This document shows positions 50,156 to 61,898 of a stretch of DNA of 64,000 bases, piece after piece. A program made the position numbers and the translations under genes. A model generated the notes under the pieces. It saw nothing but the letters and a program-made list of their open reading frames with translations, was not told the origin of the DNA and did no database searches. The stretch comes from Acanthochromis polyacanthus. Lineage: Eukaryota; Chordata; Actinopteri; Pomacentridae. Every line of letters starts with the position of its first letter. Positions within the stretch are counted from its first letter, which is position 1. The DNA lies in assembly GCF_021347895.1 (NCBI RefSeq), contig NC_067120.1:19391361-19455360 (forward strand), written 5' to 3'.

Positions 50156-51560
50156 ATGAACACAGACTCTAAGTTTGTATGTGAGTATAAACAACACAAA
50201 TAAATAGACACTTGTATCCCACATCAGACTGATTTAAAGATGAAGAAGCACACAAAGCTGCTGAACATTAAATCTTCAGTCATGTTATCTTTCTGTACCG
50301 AATCTCTTTCTTCTATGCCAAAAGTTAAATTGCTTATTTTTAACAATCTGTCAGACACACAATCTTTTCATTTTTATTTTTTTTGCTTCTAATTTCTATA
50401 ATTTGATACGGTCACTATGCAAATCCTTGGAGCACTGAATTTCCTGTCATTAAAGTTTCAATCTAATAATAATTTATACAGCTTTGAATAAGAGCATCAT
50501 GCATGCCTTGTTATCTGTAAATGTACAATTCTTTGTTACATGTAGCTTATAGCCTTGTCTCTTTTCCCCGTACCTTTTCCCCAGTAGTACTTAATTTGTC
50601 TGAGTGTTGGTGGTAATGAAGCTCTGTCATCGCGTGCTGTTTCCACATGAAGTCACCAGCTTGAATTAACAGACAGGGACTGAAACATCGGGGGTGTCTG
50701 AAGATGTGAGAGTGATTTAAGGATGTGTGTCGTTCAAGCAATTAGTTTTGCACTGTACTCCAGGGGGACTGCATACATGGCAGCATCGGGCTCAGTGGTT
50801 GCAATTAACATCTTGTGACTTGATGTTCCCTTATACATTTTTAATAAACCCATTCCAAACAAGAGTATTGTGGCTCCACAAGTAAAACTAAGTGCAGAGA
50901 TGTAGCGTGCACTTCTGTCGTGAGCCCAACCTCTCAAAGTCAAAGAAAATGTTGAGGGGACAAACGTGTGTTTACTGAACTGACAGTTAACTTTTTTGGC
51001 ATGAGATCAGATGAGACCGTGCTTAATTTTCTTGGCAAATATTAGATTTTTTTTTCAGAAAACATCAATAAAAATGACCAAATTTAGTGTGAAGCTTTCA
51101 TTTAAAGGTAAACAAGGACAGCTTACCTGGGCATATCACACATATCACACATATCAAAGCTGAGTTCTTACTGCAGCCGCCTGGGTTCAAACCCAGTCCA
51201 GTCCCTGAGCTCCATGTCACCTACTCTCTCATTCTCTACCGTCAACATCAAATAAGACTTAAATGCCAAGAAAAAGGCAAACACAAGCAGTTCAGACAGA
51301 TAACAAAACCAGGTCGAGCAACTTTGTGAATAATGAGCTGTAATCATAGTTTGAGTTCAGCTGCTCAGTGTGTAAAGTGAGCAGTGAGCTCTCATTCACT
51401 TATGAAATTTCCGTCTGCAGGTTTCATTATGGTGCCACGCGACTGATACAAATAGCAGCATGGGGACATCCCCGACCCCGACTGATTCTATCTCACTGTT
51501 ATCAGCCTCGTTTGTGTATTTCTGGGTGAAGGACACGGTAAAAGGCTGCACAGTCATTGA
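50156..51560. other. non-coding, unassigned sequence
   Basis: No gene or repeat recognised. AT-rich with short homopolymers. Confidence 0.55.
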
Positions 51561-51800
51561 TCTGACGCCTTTGACTCGAAAATGCAATTAGAGGCTTGCC
51601 ACGACTTCGTTGGTGGTTATCACAAGGCGCGTTGCAGCACATTCAGATGTCTAACTCTGGATAGACACAGTAATGATTATTTCCTAATCACTCAGGCTGA
51701 TTTCAAGGGCTTCGTGGCTGCTAGAGATTGATTACATTGTGGCTTTTTAATCAAATCTTCGCTTCAATATACGTCCGAGTTTTTTGTTTTTTTAAGTTTT
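51561..51800. other. non-repeat block, candidate conserved non-coding element
   Basis: A repeat-free segment with several TAAT/ATTA words ('agtaatgattatttcctaat', 'attgattacattg'). No coding potential. The regulatory suggestion is appearance-based. Confidence 0.22.
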
Positions 51801-53335
51801 TGTTCGTTTTTTGACATGTCACAGCAGAAAATTTAATTCAGCTTCAATTTATGACTGACAAAATGTGCATTTGCTTCCAGAGAAAGATGAGACTTGGAAT
51901 GGTGTGGTATGTTGATAAATTAGTCACACGCACTGAAAAAGTTCAACATCTGGCCGAAATATTCATGTGTGCCCTTTGTAATCCAGCCCCTCTGTTCTTC
52001 ATGTAATTTCAGGGTTGATGAGGATTTTCAAACGTCACGTCATTTCATTTTTTATTATGTTTGGAAACACCTCTTCTAACTGGAGTGTGTTATTACAACA
52101 TTCAGGGGGAGTTGCTATGTCTTATATTTACTATTATATGCCTTGTTGATGAGATCAGCATCTGTTAGGCAATGAAGACAAAAATGGCTCCCAAGTCTGC
52201 TACTAAACCTTTTTTAGCTGGTTCAATTTAAAAACACAAGTTCCCCCGTTGCTTTAAAAAGCTGAGTTAAAGAATTTGAAGATAATTAGTTCAAAGTCAT
52301 TTGATGAGCTTAGAAATTAGCGAATTGAACAAAATGAAAAAGCTTAAGCAATCTCACACAAATATCTATGTATACATTTTAGTGGTGGGGTGCAATTGAA
52401 AAAAATGAATCTAATTAATCACAGGCTTTGTTATTAATTATTCACGATTAATGTTGCTCTGTGGTGTTGTGTTTTTCTGAAATTTTCAACATTCTGATGT
52501 CAATAAAACGTTCTGCATGTTGTAAGGGGGCATTAAAATCAACATAGATTATTATTGTTTAAATCGAAATTACGGCATTAATATGCCCTTCAAATTACAG
52601 TTGAGAAACTATGAAAGATTTTTCTGGACATATGGGGTCATGCCATGGAGACACCTGGCTTTTGGTTTCCTGTGACAGTCACAGGCCTAGCAGGCATCAC
52701 CCCCTGGTAGCAGTTCACCTGGCTCTTTTCCTTTGAACTACCTGCAAACTGACAGACCACTGTTACTCCAGGGGTAAGCTTGGACTTTCATGACAGATCT
52801 CTATTTTAGGCAAAAGCCGGAGCGCAAAAACTGAATTTATTATCTCCTTAGCTTTCTCTCTTGCACTTTGATAATTACTGTGAAGTGTTGTTATGAAGAC
52901 TGAATCACCACTAGAAAAATTACTACCCTGGTGATGTCAACATTATTTATTTTTCTGCAATATTGTGTTTGTCCCCATACAAAATGGAACAATTTGAGTG
53001 TTCAAGGTTGATACAAGCAGCTGTAGAAATCTGAGTAAGAAACAAACTGTACAGTGCAAAAACTATAAGTCGGCTTGTTCGATGAAACCTCCTTTTATCC
53101 ACTCGTAAAGGTTTAGTGCACCTTGCAAGTTCAGAGCAGGTAAGGGTCACAGTGTCAGCTCATTTAATTCCATGAACACAATGGAATTTTTCAAAAGAGG
53201 TCAACTAACAATTTCAGCAAAAAAAAAAAAAAGGTCTCTTGCACATCAGCAACGATGCTTGTTATGTTAATGTTTTGAGATGTGTAATACTGGGATATTA
53301 GCAGAAAACCTTATGTGTTACACAGTGGGAACTCC
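51801..53335. other. non-coding, unassigned sequence
   Basis: No gene recognised. Around 52385-52470, 'ggtgcaattgaaaa' and 'attattcacgattaatg' resemble a diverged common fish repeat but are too short to assign. A poly(A) run lies at 53219-53232. Confidence 0.5.
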
Positions 53336-53337
53336 AG

Positions 53338-53405
53338 TTTCTTCCAGGGGTTCCCACAAATACTTGATCGGATTGAGATCTTAGGAGTTGAGAGGTCGGG
53401 TAAAT
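53338..53405 (-). pseudogene. short Tc1 transposase relic
   Basis: The minus strand contains 'gatctcaatccgatcaagta' and 'tttgtgggaacc', matching the region around the catalytic Glu of the Tc1 family found at 59-62 kb (DLNPIEHLWD). Here Glu has become Lys (NPIK). Only about 65 bp are recognisable. Confidence 0.5.
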
Positions 53406-55809
53406 GTACTCATCGAGAGAAAGAGAACCCGGTGTTGAAAAGCTAAACACCCCACGCCCTAAGAAAAAGCAGACATTGTTAAATTTTAGTGTGCAATTCG
53501 TTATGATATATGAAGTTGTTTTTGTTGGAATAAAGAGTTTGGAGGTGAATTGCAGGTGAACGGGTGACTCTGGTAGTCGGAGAGTTCTGTTGAGACTCAG
53601 ACCCGACACTATGAAAGCTTATCGGTGTCTTTGGTAGGTAGGTATGTTGGAGGGCATTCATTTGGATTTTTTCCAAGTAAATATTTAGCTAGTCGGATAC
53701 CTGGTGTGCAGCGCAGGTCTTTCATTTCAATGAAATCCTTTGTTAGTTGTCTTCCTAAACGATTTCCTCTCAAACTTAAGGTTGTGTGATTAACTTTGGA
53801 TTTGATGAGTGCTTGGTCTGGGAAGCGTCAAGCAAAAGAAAACTGTTCTTCTCTTTCTTAGTACACTATAAAAGCTTGCAAAACCACTTGAGTGGTTCTT
53901 TAAAGCCGCTGTAATCAATATTTCAGATTAACAATGGATCCACTTCTGTATTTGTACCAGTAGTGGCAAACCCTTAGGGAATTATCATCCAAGTTGCACT
54001 AAAACATCCAAACTGGCAGACACACAAAGGTAAAAACTACCTAGAAGCTTTGTGGAGCATGTATCAACTTAAGAGCCAGATGCTTGCTTTCCTTCAGTAG
54101 TTAGTAGGAGCCAAAAACAGTGCTAAAATGAAAGTATTAATAAATTATCTGGACACAGCCAGAACCCTCAGGCATGCTAATGCTGCTCTGAATCTAGTGG
54201 ATGTGTTAAAAAGCAACTATTTACTTGTTTACCGCAACAACATTAAAAGGCTGATGACGATGTGTCAAAATTCTGCTTATTTGTTGCTGTTGTTGTTGTT
54301 GTTGGGGTGCCCATTAGTGAGCAAAAAGGTGATAGAAATTTAATTATCATAAGTGATTAGATTTCCTCAAAAGAGACTGGAACTGTTCTTGTTAGGGATT
54401 GTTTCAACCACATGTCACGGACTTCAACAGCTGGTGGAGTTCAAATGGAGTTCATGTATTTTGCTTCATCTTGGTGTTCTCTTTCTTGAATATCTCAGTA
54501 CCATTAGCAGTAAAGCTCAGCCAGAATACTTAACTTTTCAAATAACTGAAAGACAGGCAAACCCTGCTTTACACTGTGATAAAAGGCAGTGTTTCAGATG
54601 GGGAATTGCTCTGCAGCATCTGACGCAGTGTTGGGGGTTGGAGGGTGAGTGGAACATTGTTTACTCATGGTTCATTAGTTTTTTGTGAGGTGGGTTTCTC
54701 CCTTTAGGCACCCACCATGCTAAGTAATGCTTTTCCTCTTTTTACTACCTGCAATTAGCCTTGTACATTAAAGTGCTTGCTGATGTCTGACTAATAGCGA
54801 GTATCTATCACAACCGGCAAAGCAGGAGGGCCTGTTCTCAGCTCAGGGCATGCTGTGTCATGTGTTTGTAGGAAACAGCCCATTTGTTTATGCAAATCAA
54901 TCAACATCTGTAACTTATTATTTATGTTGGCAACATTTTCATAATGTCTTTGTATGCTTCTAATGTATCTGGCTCAGTGGAAGCAATGCATGGTTAATGC
55001 AAAGACACATTTGTGCATCATGCTAGTATAATGCTGTAGCCTACTGTATTTCTGGAACTGCAAAGTAAAGAAAGCGTGATTTACGTCTAAAACTGGGTGA
55101 GTAAATGACATTCATTCAAATTCCAGTGATTAAATAAAAACGTGTATATCAGGCACAAATGTATACAGAAACCAGCTTCTTGAGGCCTAATGTCCTTTTG
55201 CAGGGACAATTCTGCAAAACTTCTTACACTTGAATTGTACATTTACAACAAAATGATGAAATATTTGTCACAAAAGAGGCTAACAACACAGTGACTCCAG
55301 ATCTGCTGCTGGAACTGAATTAGACATGCATTATGTATTAAGATGTGCTTTTCACACCAGCCTACCAAAGGGCAGACAAAAAGAAAGTAAAGAAAAAAAT
55401 GAACAAAAACAGCTCTGCTGAGAACACAGGCAATACAGCACGGTATTGCAACGGTGGTTCAAATATTTGTGAGAGCTGTACCTTTCACCTTTCTACACTT
55501 TGGCAAGTTTAATACATTTTATATATCTAATCAGAAAAAAAAAACTCATCAAACCACCACAGCTAGAATCTGTGCTTAATACTGTGTGGTTATTTGCTTT
55601 CAAAACATTCACCTTATTGTGGCGATGCTGACCGTCTTTAAAGGACTGTAGATTCATTATACCCTCATTAACCAGGTGATCCAAGCAAAGCAACGCGAAC
55701 ATTCATTTTAAAAAGCTGTTTTCCACACTGATTCCTCCTTGCATATATTTTCAAGTTAAAAAAAATCTGTTGGTAAATATTTATCTGTGATTTTCCTGAA
55801 CTGTTTCTC
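53406..55809. other. non-coding, unassigned sequence
   Basis: No gene recognised. A (TTG)n run lies near 54280-54305. The 111-codon frame at 54353-54688 has no recognisable domain. Confidence 0.55.
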
Positions 55810-56125
55810 AGTGTGATGTTTTAAATTATGATGAAAGCTTTGGTATATGCAAAAACCATGTAATGTGATTACCTCTTGAATTTTTTACAATGCCTCCGCT
55901 TGGCTGGAGTTTCAGAACCTGTTCATCATTTCGTGTTTTTGTCAACTGCACCTTCAAAAGAGGTAGTGACTTGAATGTAAAAATATTCAGCTGTTTGGGT
56001 TTTAATGGCTCAGTGGCTAATTGTGTCACACATTTTAGTTGCTAATAATGGTGGGACAAACACGGAGCAAAATATCAATCTATATACCACAATATTAAAT
56101 GTCCTCTATTAAAAAGATAAAACCC

Positions 56126-57161
56126 CAACAAAAATATAAACGCAACACTTTTGTTTTTGCTCCCATTTTTTATGAGAGGAACTCAAAGATCTGAAACTTT
56201 TTCCACATACACAATATCACCATTTCTCTCAAATATTGTTCACAAATCTGTCTAAGGCCACTCTGCACCTTTCAGAGTGGCCTTTTATTGTGGGCAGTCT
56301 AAGGGGCCGTTTACACGAGGACGCTTGCTGGTAAAAACATCAAAATATTTCAACAAAACACCCTATCGTTTATACGAGGACGGCGTTTTGGGGGCTTAAA
56401 AACGCAAAAATTTGAAACCGGCCTCCAGAGTGGAAAAGTAGAAAACGCTCCGCCGTTACGTTTCCGTCTAAACAGCAAAACGCAAAACTTTGCCGAGATC
56501 TGACCACATCGCGTACGCGATTACGTCACATACGTGCGCCGGTGCTTTGGTTTGCCGGCTGGTATAAGGAAGTAAACAAAGATGTGTGATTATTTCCATC
56601 CTTCGTACCTTCAAGCAACTCTGGCAGCTCTATGTACACTACAGGAGTAGTACCAACAAACGTACAGAATCTGGACAGATTCCATTCATGAACATTTACC
56701 GCGGCGGAGATCCGAAAAGGGAGAAAGTATGCATGCGCGTAGACATGGCGGAGTTTTATCACAGCGCCACCCAGCTGCCTGGCATGCATATCCAATCGAA
56801 TTCCACACACTATAGAGTCACCATATATACGCAGATTTCCTTCAAAACTGCTCGTCTAAACGTGAAATGATAAGACGCCACTTTTGCGTTTTCTGTTAAG
56901 ATGGTCCTCGTGTAAACGGCCCCTGAGGCACACCTGTGCACTAATCATGGTGTCTAATCAGCATCTTGATATGGCACACCTGTGAGGTGGGATGGATTAT
57001 CTCAGCAAAGGAGAAGTGCTCACTATCACAGATTTAGACAGATTTGTGAACAATATTTGAGAGAAGTGGTGATATTGTGTATGTGGAAAAAGTTTTAGAT
57101 CTTTGAGTTCATCTCATAAAAAATGGGAGCAAAAGTGTTGCGTTTATATTTTTGTTGAGTG
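56126..57161. mobile_element. Tc1-type long-TIR element with nested Harbinger MITE
   Basis: Inverted repeats of about 130 bp (56126-56255 and 57033-57161) start 'CAACAAAAATATAAACGCAA' and continue through 'ctcaaagatct' and 'cacaatatcacca'. The right end is followed by TA (57162-57163). The left end lacks a few terminal bases. Removing the 56303-56923 insertion leaves about 415 bp of foldback element with no coding capacity. The TIR sequence is that of a common fish Tc1/mariner-type MITE. Confidence 0.85.
56303..56923. mobile_element. Harbinger-like MITE (621 bp)
   Basis: Perfect 20-bp terminal inverted repeats GGGGCCGTTTACACGAGGAC begin at 56303 and end at 56923. The flanks are TAA (56300-56302) and TGA (56924-56926), a 3-bp duplication of the TWA/TNA type used by PIF/Harbinger, one copy mutated. 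The interior has 'cgtttatacgaggac' and several AAAACGC-type words near each end. It is CpG-rich and has no transposase. The 94-codon frames on both strands in its middle are not recognised. Confidence 0.75.
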
Positions 57162-57528
57162 TATGTTATGCTGACAATAGTGTTGATAATAGTATAGTAC
57201 TTTTACTAAAGTAGGGTTTTATCTTTTTAATAGAGGACATTTAATATTGTGGTATCTAGATTGGTATTTTGCTCAGTATTTGTCCCACCATTATTAGCAA
57301 CTAAAACGTGTGACACAATTAGCCACTGAGCCATTAAAACCCGAACAGCTGAATATTTTTACATTCAAGTCACTACCTCTTTTGAACGTGCAGTTGACAA
57401 AAACACGAAATGATGAACAGGTTCTGAAACTCCAGCCAAGCGGAGGCATTGTAAAAAATTCAAGCGGTAATCACATTACATGGTTTTGCATATACCAAAG
57501 CTTTCATCATAATTTAAAACATCACACT

Positions 57529-59142
57529 TATGAAAAGTACTCATTTTGCAGAAAAATCAACTCTGTGAATCTGGTCTGGTACATCATCCAGGTGGAGCGT
57601 AAGTTGCTCAAGGTGGAGCATGTAAGAACAAGACTAAATACTTGGTTTAGATCAGTGTTTTCCAATCTGTTGGCGCCAAGAACCCATTAAAGAGCGATCT
57701 GAGTCTTCATGAGATAATTAAACTGGCACAAAAAAACAGAAGAACATTCCACTATGCAAATTTGCTTTTAGTTTGTGGATTTTGTTTTCTTTGATTTTTT
57801 GCATTGTATTGATGAAAAAACCTTAGCTCTTTGGACTTTTAGAGGTTGGAAATTTGAATGAAATTATCCCTCTTGGTGAAATTTTAGTTGGTGCAACTGT
57901 TAACATCTTGCAAATATCTGAACTCAAACTTGCTTCTTTTTGGTAATAGGTGATACATTTTGTCAAATGCTGTTTTCAATTAAAATCATCATATGAAAAA
58001 TTACAAGTAAATTAAATAAATCTTGTCAAGTTTGAAGAAGTGCAATGTTTCTTGATATAGTGTAGCTGAAGTCGAAGTGGCAAACTAAGAAAATATCCAA
58101 GTACCTCAAGTATGTTAAAGTTATGTGCACTACCTGAGTAAATGTACTTAGTTACTTTCCACCACTGACTGTTAACCTGTTTTAAGGGCTTTGTAACTGT
58201 GCAGTGTAGTTGTTATGAAGAGTGACTGCTCATCCATGAATGTGCTCCAGATTATGTTAAAAGCTAAAGAGCGTTCCTTCCGATTTTCACAGGAAGTTAC
58301 AGCTGGGAATCACAAACCGTCTTAAGTGCAGTTTGATGTCTTTCATGTACAAAAAAAATTGCTCTGCAAAAAATCCTCCTCCATCACATATTGAACATCT
58401 TTGGTAGTGAGCTACTAATGAGATTTGTAAGAGATTTCTCTGGAACTTCTAGTGTCATGCTGAGACAGGGGACATCAGCACTGGAACCCAACATTGCAAC
58501 AGAAACATAATATTGCAGAGAAAGAGGCAAGGGGTGTTATTTACCAAAAATCCCTCAATTTCTATGCGGTACATAATCAGAAATGTTTTAATTTCCACAA
58601 TAAGGTGTTAATTATTGTCTGATTTCTGGTTGAGTGGGCCCCTGCAATCACCAGTGCTGAGCTGAGACTGAAACTGACTTGGCCTATATAACAGCTAAGC
58701 CTCATTAGCCACAGCCTCAAACCTGCAAGTGACTGGGGAGGCACGGAAACACTGATTTCTCCTGGTGACAACGAGACAACAGATCCCCACCAGTGCCACA
58801 GTAGCTATGGCATATAATTGGATATATCCCAACTCCCCAACAGAATTTTCCCGATGGTTGTCTTTCAAAAAGGGGACATCTTCTCCAAGTGTGAGACAAG
58901 ACCTGTGTGATTCTTGACCTCTACACTCCACAGACACAGCAGAAACCACTGCCTGGTGGCTACACCATCTCTGGGTGACTGCAGGAAATGTGCAGAGCTA
59001 TGATAAGAATACAGTGATTTTTTTTAGGGTTTAAAATGGCTAGAATCAAGAATATTGCTGCACAAATGAATTATTGCAAATTAATACTTTAAAAGCAACA
59101 AAACCGATAAATGACTATGTATGGTGTTCCCTCTTGTGTCAC
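57529..59142. other. non-coding, unassigned sequence
   Basis: No gene or mobile element recognised. The 84-codon frame at 58695-58949 on the minus strand has no recognisable domain. Confidence 0.5.
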
Positions 59143-59731
59143 ATACTTCATATTCCAGTTTGTGACAACATTAAAACCACTCGCAGGTGAAGTGAAAATC
59201 ATTCATTATCTTGTTACTATGGCGCATGTCAAAGCATGTGATATATCAGGCAGCAAGTCAGCTTTCAGAGTTGATGAGCTGGAAGCAGGAATAATGGGAA
59301 GTATAAAGATTTGAGCAGCTATGAAAAGGGCCAAACTGGGATGGCAAATCGCCTGTGTCAGGAAAAACTCCAAAACACTAGAGTCTTAAGGGGCATTTCC
59401 AAAATGAAGTGGCTAGTACCTACCAAAAGTGGTCATGAGAAGGATAATTGATGAATTGGCAACAGGGTTATAGGTGGCAATTAACGTGCACTCTGAGCAA
59501 GGATTGGCCTATGTGGTCTGATCACACAGAAGAGTTGCTATTCTCATATAAATAGCTTAATGTTGAGATGATTTAAAAAAAAAAGGTGTAAGAAGATGTA
59601 TTGGGCTGCAAAACTGCAGACAGCCCCCCACTGATCTCTGTTCACCATTAAAAGTGCCAACAGTGGGAACATGAACATCAGAACTTGACCATAGAGCAAT
59701 GGATGAAGGTGGTCTGGTCTGATGAATCATA

Positions 59732-60904
59732 CCCATCAGGCATAACATTATGACCACCTGCTTATATTGTGTTGTGCCCACTTCTGCTGTCAAAACAGCC
59801 CTGACCCATCAAGGTATGGGCTCCACTAGACCCCTGAAGGTGTGCTGTGCTATCGGGCACCAAGACGTTAGCAGCAGATCCTTGAAGTTCTGTAAGTTGC
59901 GAGGTGGTGCCTCCATGGATCAGACTTGTTTGTCACACACATCCCACAGATGCTCAATTGGATTACGATCTGGGGAATTCGGAATCCAAGTCAACACATC
60001 AAACTTCTTGTGCTCCTCAAACCATTCCTGAACCATTTTGACTTTGTGGCACGGTACATTATCCTGCTGAAAGAGTCCACAGCCATCAGGGAATACCATT
60101 TCCATAAAAGGGTGTACACAGTCTGCAACAATGCTTAAGTAGCTGGTACATGTCAAAGTAACATCTACATGGATGGCAGGACCCAAGGATTCCCAGCAGA
60201 ACATTGCCCAAAGCATCACACTGATTCTGCCAGTTTGCCTTCTTCCCATAGTGCATCCTGGTACCATGTGTTCCCCAGGTTGGCGACGCACTCGGCCATC
60301 CTCTTGATGCAAAAAAGAAAATGTGATTCACCAGACCAGAGCACCTTCTTCCATTGGTCCAGTTCTGATGCTCACGTTCCCAAAGGGGTCAGCAGGGGCA
60401 CCCTGACTGGTCTGCGGCTCTGCAGCTCCATATGCAACAAACTGCCATGCAGTGTATTCTGACACATTTCTATCAGAACCAGCATTAACTTCTTGAGCAG
60501 TTTGAGCAGAAGTAGCCTGGATCGGACCTCATGGGGAAGCCGTCGCTCCCTACGTGCATCAATGAGCTTTGGTCACCCATGACCCTGTTGTCGGTTCACC
60601 ACTGTTCCTTCATAGGACCACTTTTGACAGACACTGACCACTGCAGACCAGGAACACCCCACAAGAGCTGCAGTTTTGGAGATGCTCTGACCCAGTCTTG
60701 TAGCCATCACAGTTTGTTCCTTGTTAAACTTGCTCAAATCCTTAAGCTTTTCCATTTTTCCTGTTTCTAACAGATCAACTTTCAGGACAAACTGTTCAAT
60801 TGCTGCCTAAAATAGCCAACCCACTAACAGGTGCCATGATGAAGAGATAATCAGTGTTATTCACTTCACTTGTCAGTTGTCATAATTTGTATGCAAGACT
60901 GGCG
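59732..60904 (-). mobile_element. inner Tc1 element inserted in a relative
   Basis: Bounded by TA at 59730-59731 and 60905-60906. Its ends are 'CCCATCAGGCATAACATTAT' on the left and a diverged counterpart on the right ('cataatttgtatgcaagact'). The 1,173-bp element encodes a transposase on the minus strand and is inserted in the opposite orientation to the outer copy. The two copies are alignable members of the same broad family. Confidence 0.85.
59762..60755 (-). pseudogene. inner Tc1 transposase pseudogene
   Basis: The Met at 60753-60755 begins a helix-turn-helix (60573-60755; [20 protein letters not shown] and the following [17 protein letters not shown]), which ends in a TGA where relatives have Arg after GHG, again consistent with CpG decay. 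Further on, the catalytic region reads WSGES (about 60328-60342) instead of WSDES, so the first catalytic Asp is Gly. The second motif QQDNVPCHK and third motif SPDRNPIEHLWD keep Asp and Glu with 34 residues between them (59920-60312 frame). The natural stop after TQY is lost to a one-base deletion at about 59762. The protein would be dead. Confidence 0.85.
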
Positions 60905-61390
60905 TATCTTTGACATAATGGGGTTTGTGTGTGTGCACCGTTTCCCTGGAGATGGCAGCAGAATGCACTACTGGAAAAATGCAAGTCGTTAGAGGCAGTG
61001 TGATGCTCTGGGCGCTGTTCTGTTGGAAAACCTTGGATCCAAGCATTTGTGGATGTTACTTTACACTGTTGCAGACCACATACTCCCTTTCATGGCAGCA
61101 GTGTCCTGTGATGGCTGTAGCCTCTCAGCATGATAATGCTACCTGCCAGACAACAAAAAATTGCTCAGAAATGGTTTGACGTAGAGTTCAAGGTGTGGAC
61201 TTGTCCTCCGAATTCCCCAAGTTTCAGTCCAATTGAGCAACAATCGGATGTGTACAAGAAACAACACAGGCCAATAGAGGGCCCATCTTGAAATTTCGAG
61301 GACTTTAAAGATCTGCTGCTGACACCTGCTTCCTGATACCAAGGGACACCTTTAGAGGTGTTGTGAAATCAATGCCTCAATGAGCCTAGC

Positions 61391-61830
61391 AGTGTGTGTC
61401 CACAGGGGCGTTTCTACACGTGAGGCAACACGCCGCCTCCCAAAATTGACAAACTTGATAGGCGTCTCACTACTACTATGTGGTCACATGAAAGGCACTA
61501 TACCTTCAGTCCTGTATAAGCATCGGACCAACATGGTCAGTCACCGACTTTCTCTTGTATTAAGAAAACAGTTCAGTAAAAAGTATTTCTGAAAACATAT
61601 GAGGTGAGAATTAAGCTATACAGTTGTTGAGTCTGTCCTCGGTTAAACAACAGCTAGTTTAGAAGTTTGACAAAAGTTCTGAGAGGCGTCGGGCCACAGC
61701 TTGACGCCACAGCACAATGCTCTCCCGCTCAAAATGCGACACTACTAGAATGCAATATGAGTGTTTCACAGAGACAATGATTAAAAAGCATTAAACTGAT
61801 GGATCCTGTGGGCACACACCATAAAGGTGT
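61391..61830. mobile_element. third insertion, short-TIR element of unknown class
   Basis: The outer Tc1 homology stops near 61390 and resumes at about 61835. The 440 bp between are bounded by inverted repeats 'GTGTGTGTCCACAGG' (61392-61406) and 'CCTGTGGGCACACAC' (61805-61819). The start 'CAGGGGCGTTTCTACACG' resembles hAT-type ends, but no 8-bp target duplication is seen. No coding capacity. Confidence 0.5.
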
Positions 61831-61898
61831 TTCGGCAGCTCAGGAGTGACACACAATTTTAGGAGGGTGGTTTTAGTGTTATGGTCGATCAGTGTGAT

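Larger units (their letters stand above)
55810..57528. repeat. outer inverted repeat, 315-bp arms
   Basis: The left arm (55810-56125) and right arm (57214-57528) are reverse complements with only scattered differences. Both contain, in opposite orientation, 'aaattatgatgaaagctttg', 'ttcagaacctgttcatcatt' and 'agctgtttgggttttaatgg' (GG to GGG or similar in the partner). Together with the two elements between them, the region could fold into a stem over 300 bp long. No terminal duplication is apparent, so it may be an inverted duplication or the arms of a foldback element. Confidence 0.85.
59294..61390 (+). pseudogene. outer Tc1 transposase pseudogene (split)
   Basis: A decayed DD34E transposase in two pieces, 59294-59729 and 60907-61390. 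The Met at 59294 is followed by a stop after six codons. Recognisable are parts of the DNA-binding region (around 59390-59500), WSDES (59714-59728) with the first catalytic Asp, then after the inner element GSVMLWALFCW (60993-61025), QHDNATC (about 61127-61148) with the second Asp, and SPSFSPIEQ (about 61207-61235) with the Glu. Frameshifts and stops occur throughout. The insertion falls right after the WSDES codons. Confidence 0.8.
59145..61898 (+). mobile_element. outer Tc1 element, interrupted twice
   Basis: The left part (59145-59729) begins near 'acaacattaaaaccac' and the right end is 'gtggttttagtgttatgg' (61869-61886), a matching terminal inverted repeat pair. Between them the plus-strand transposase sequence is broken by a second Tc1 element (59732-60904) and by another insertion (about 61391-61830). 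Without these, about 1.1 kb of the original remains. The exact left end is uncertain because the terminal repeat is diverged. Confidence 0.8.

Noticed and set aside
55826..57690. Matching frames in both arms of the inverted repeat (starting MTQLATEPLKP), which might suggest a conserved protein
   Set aside because: The two frames are the same DNA present twice as inverted arms, so identity does not imply selection; one copy is extended by unrelated sequence and no domain is recognised.
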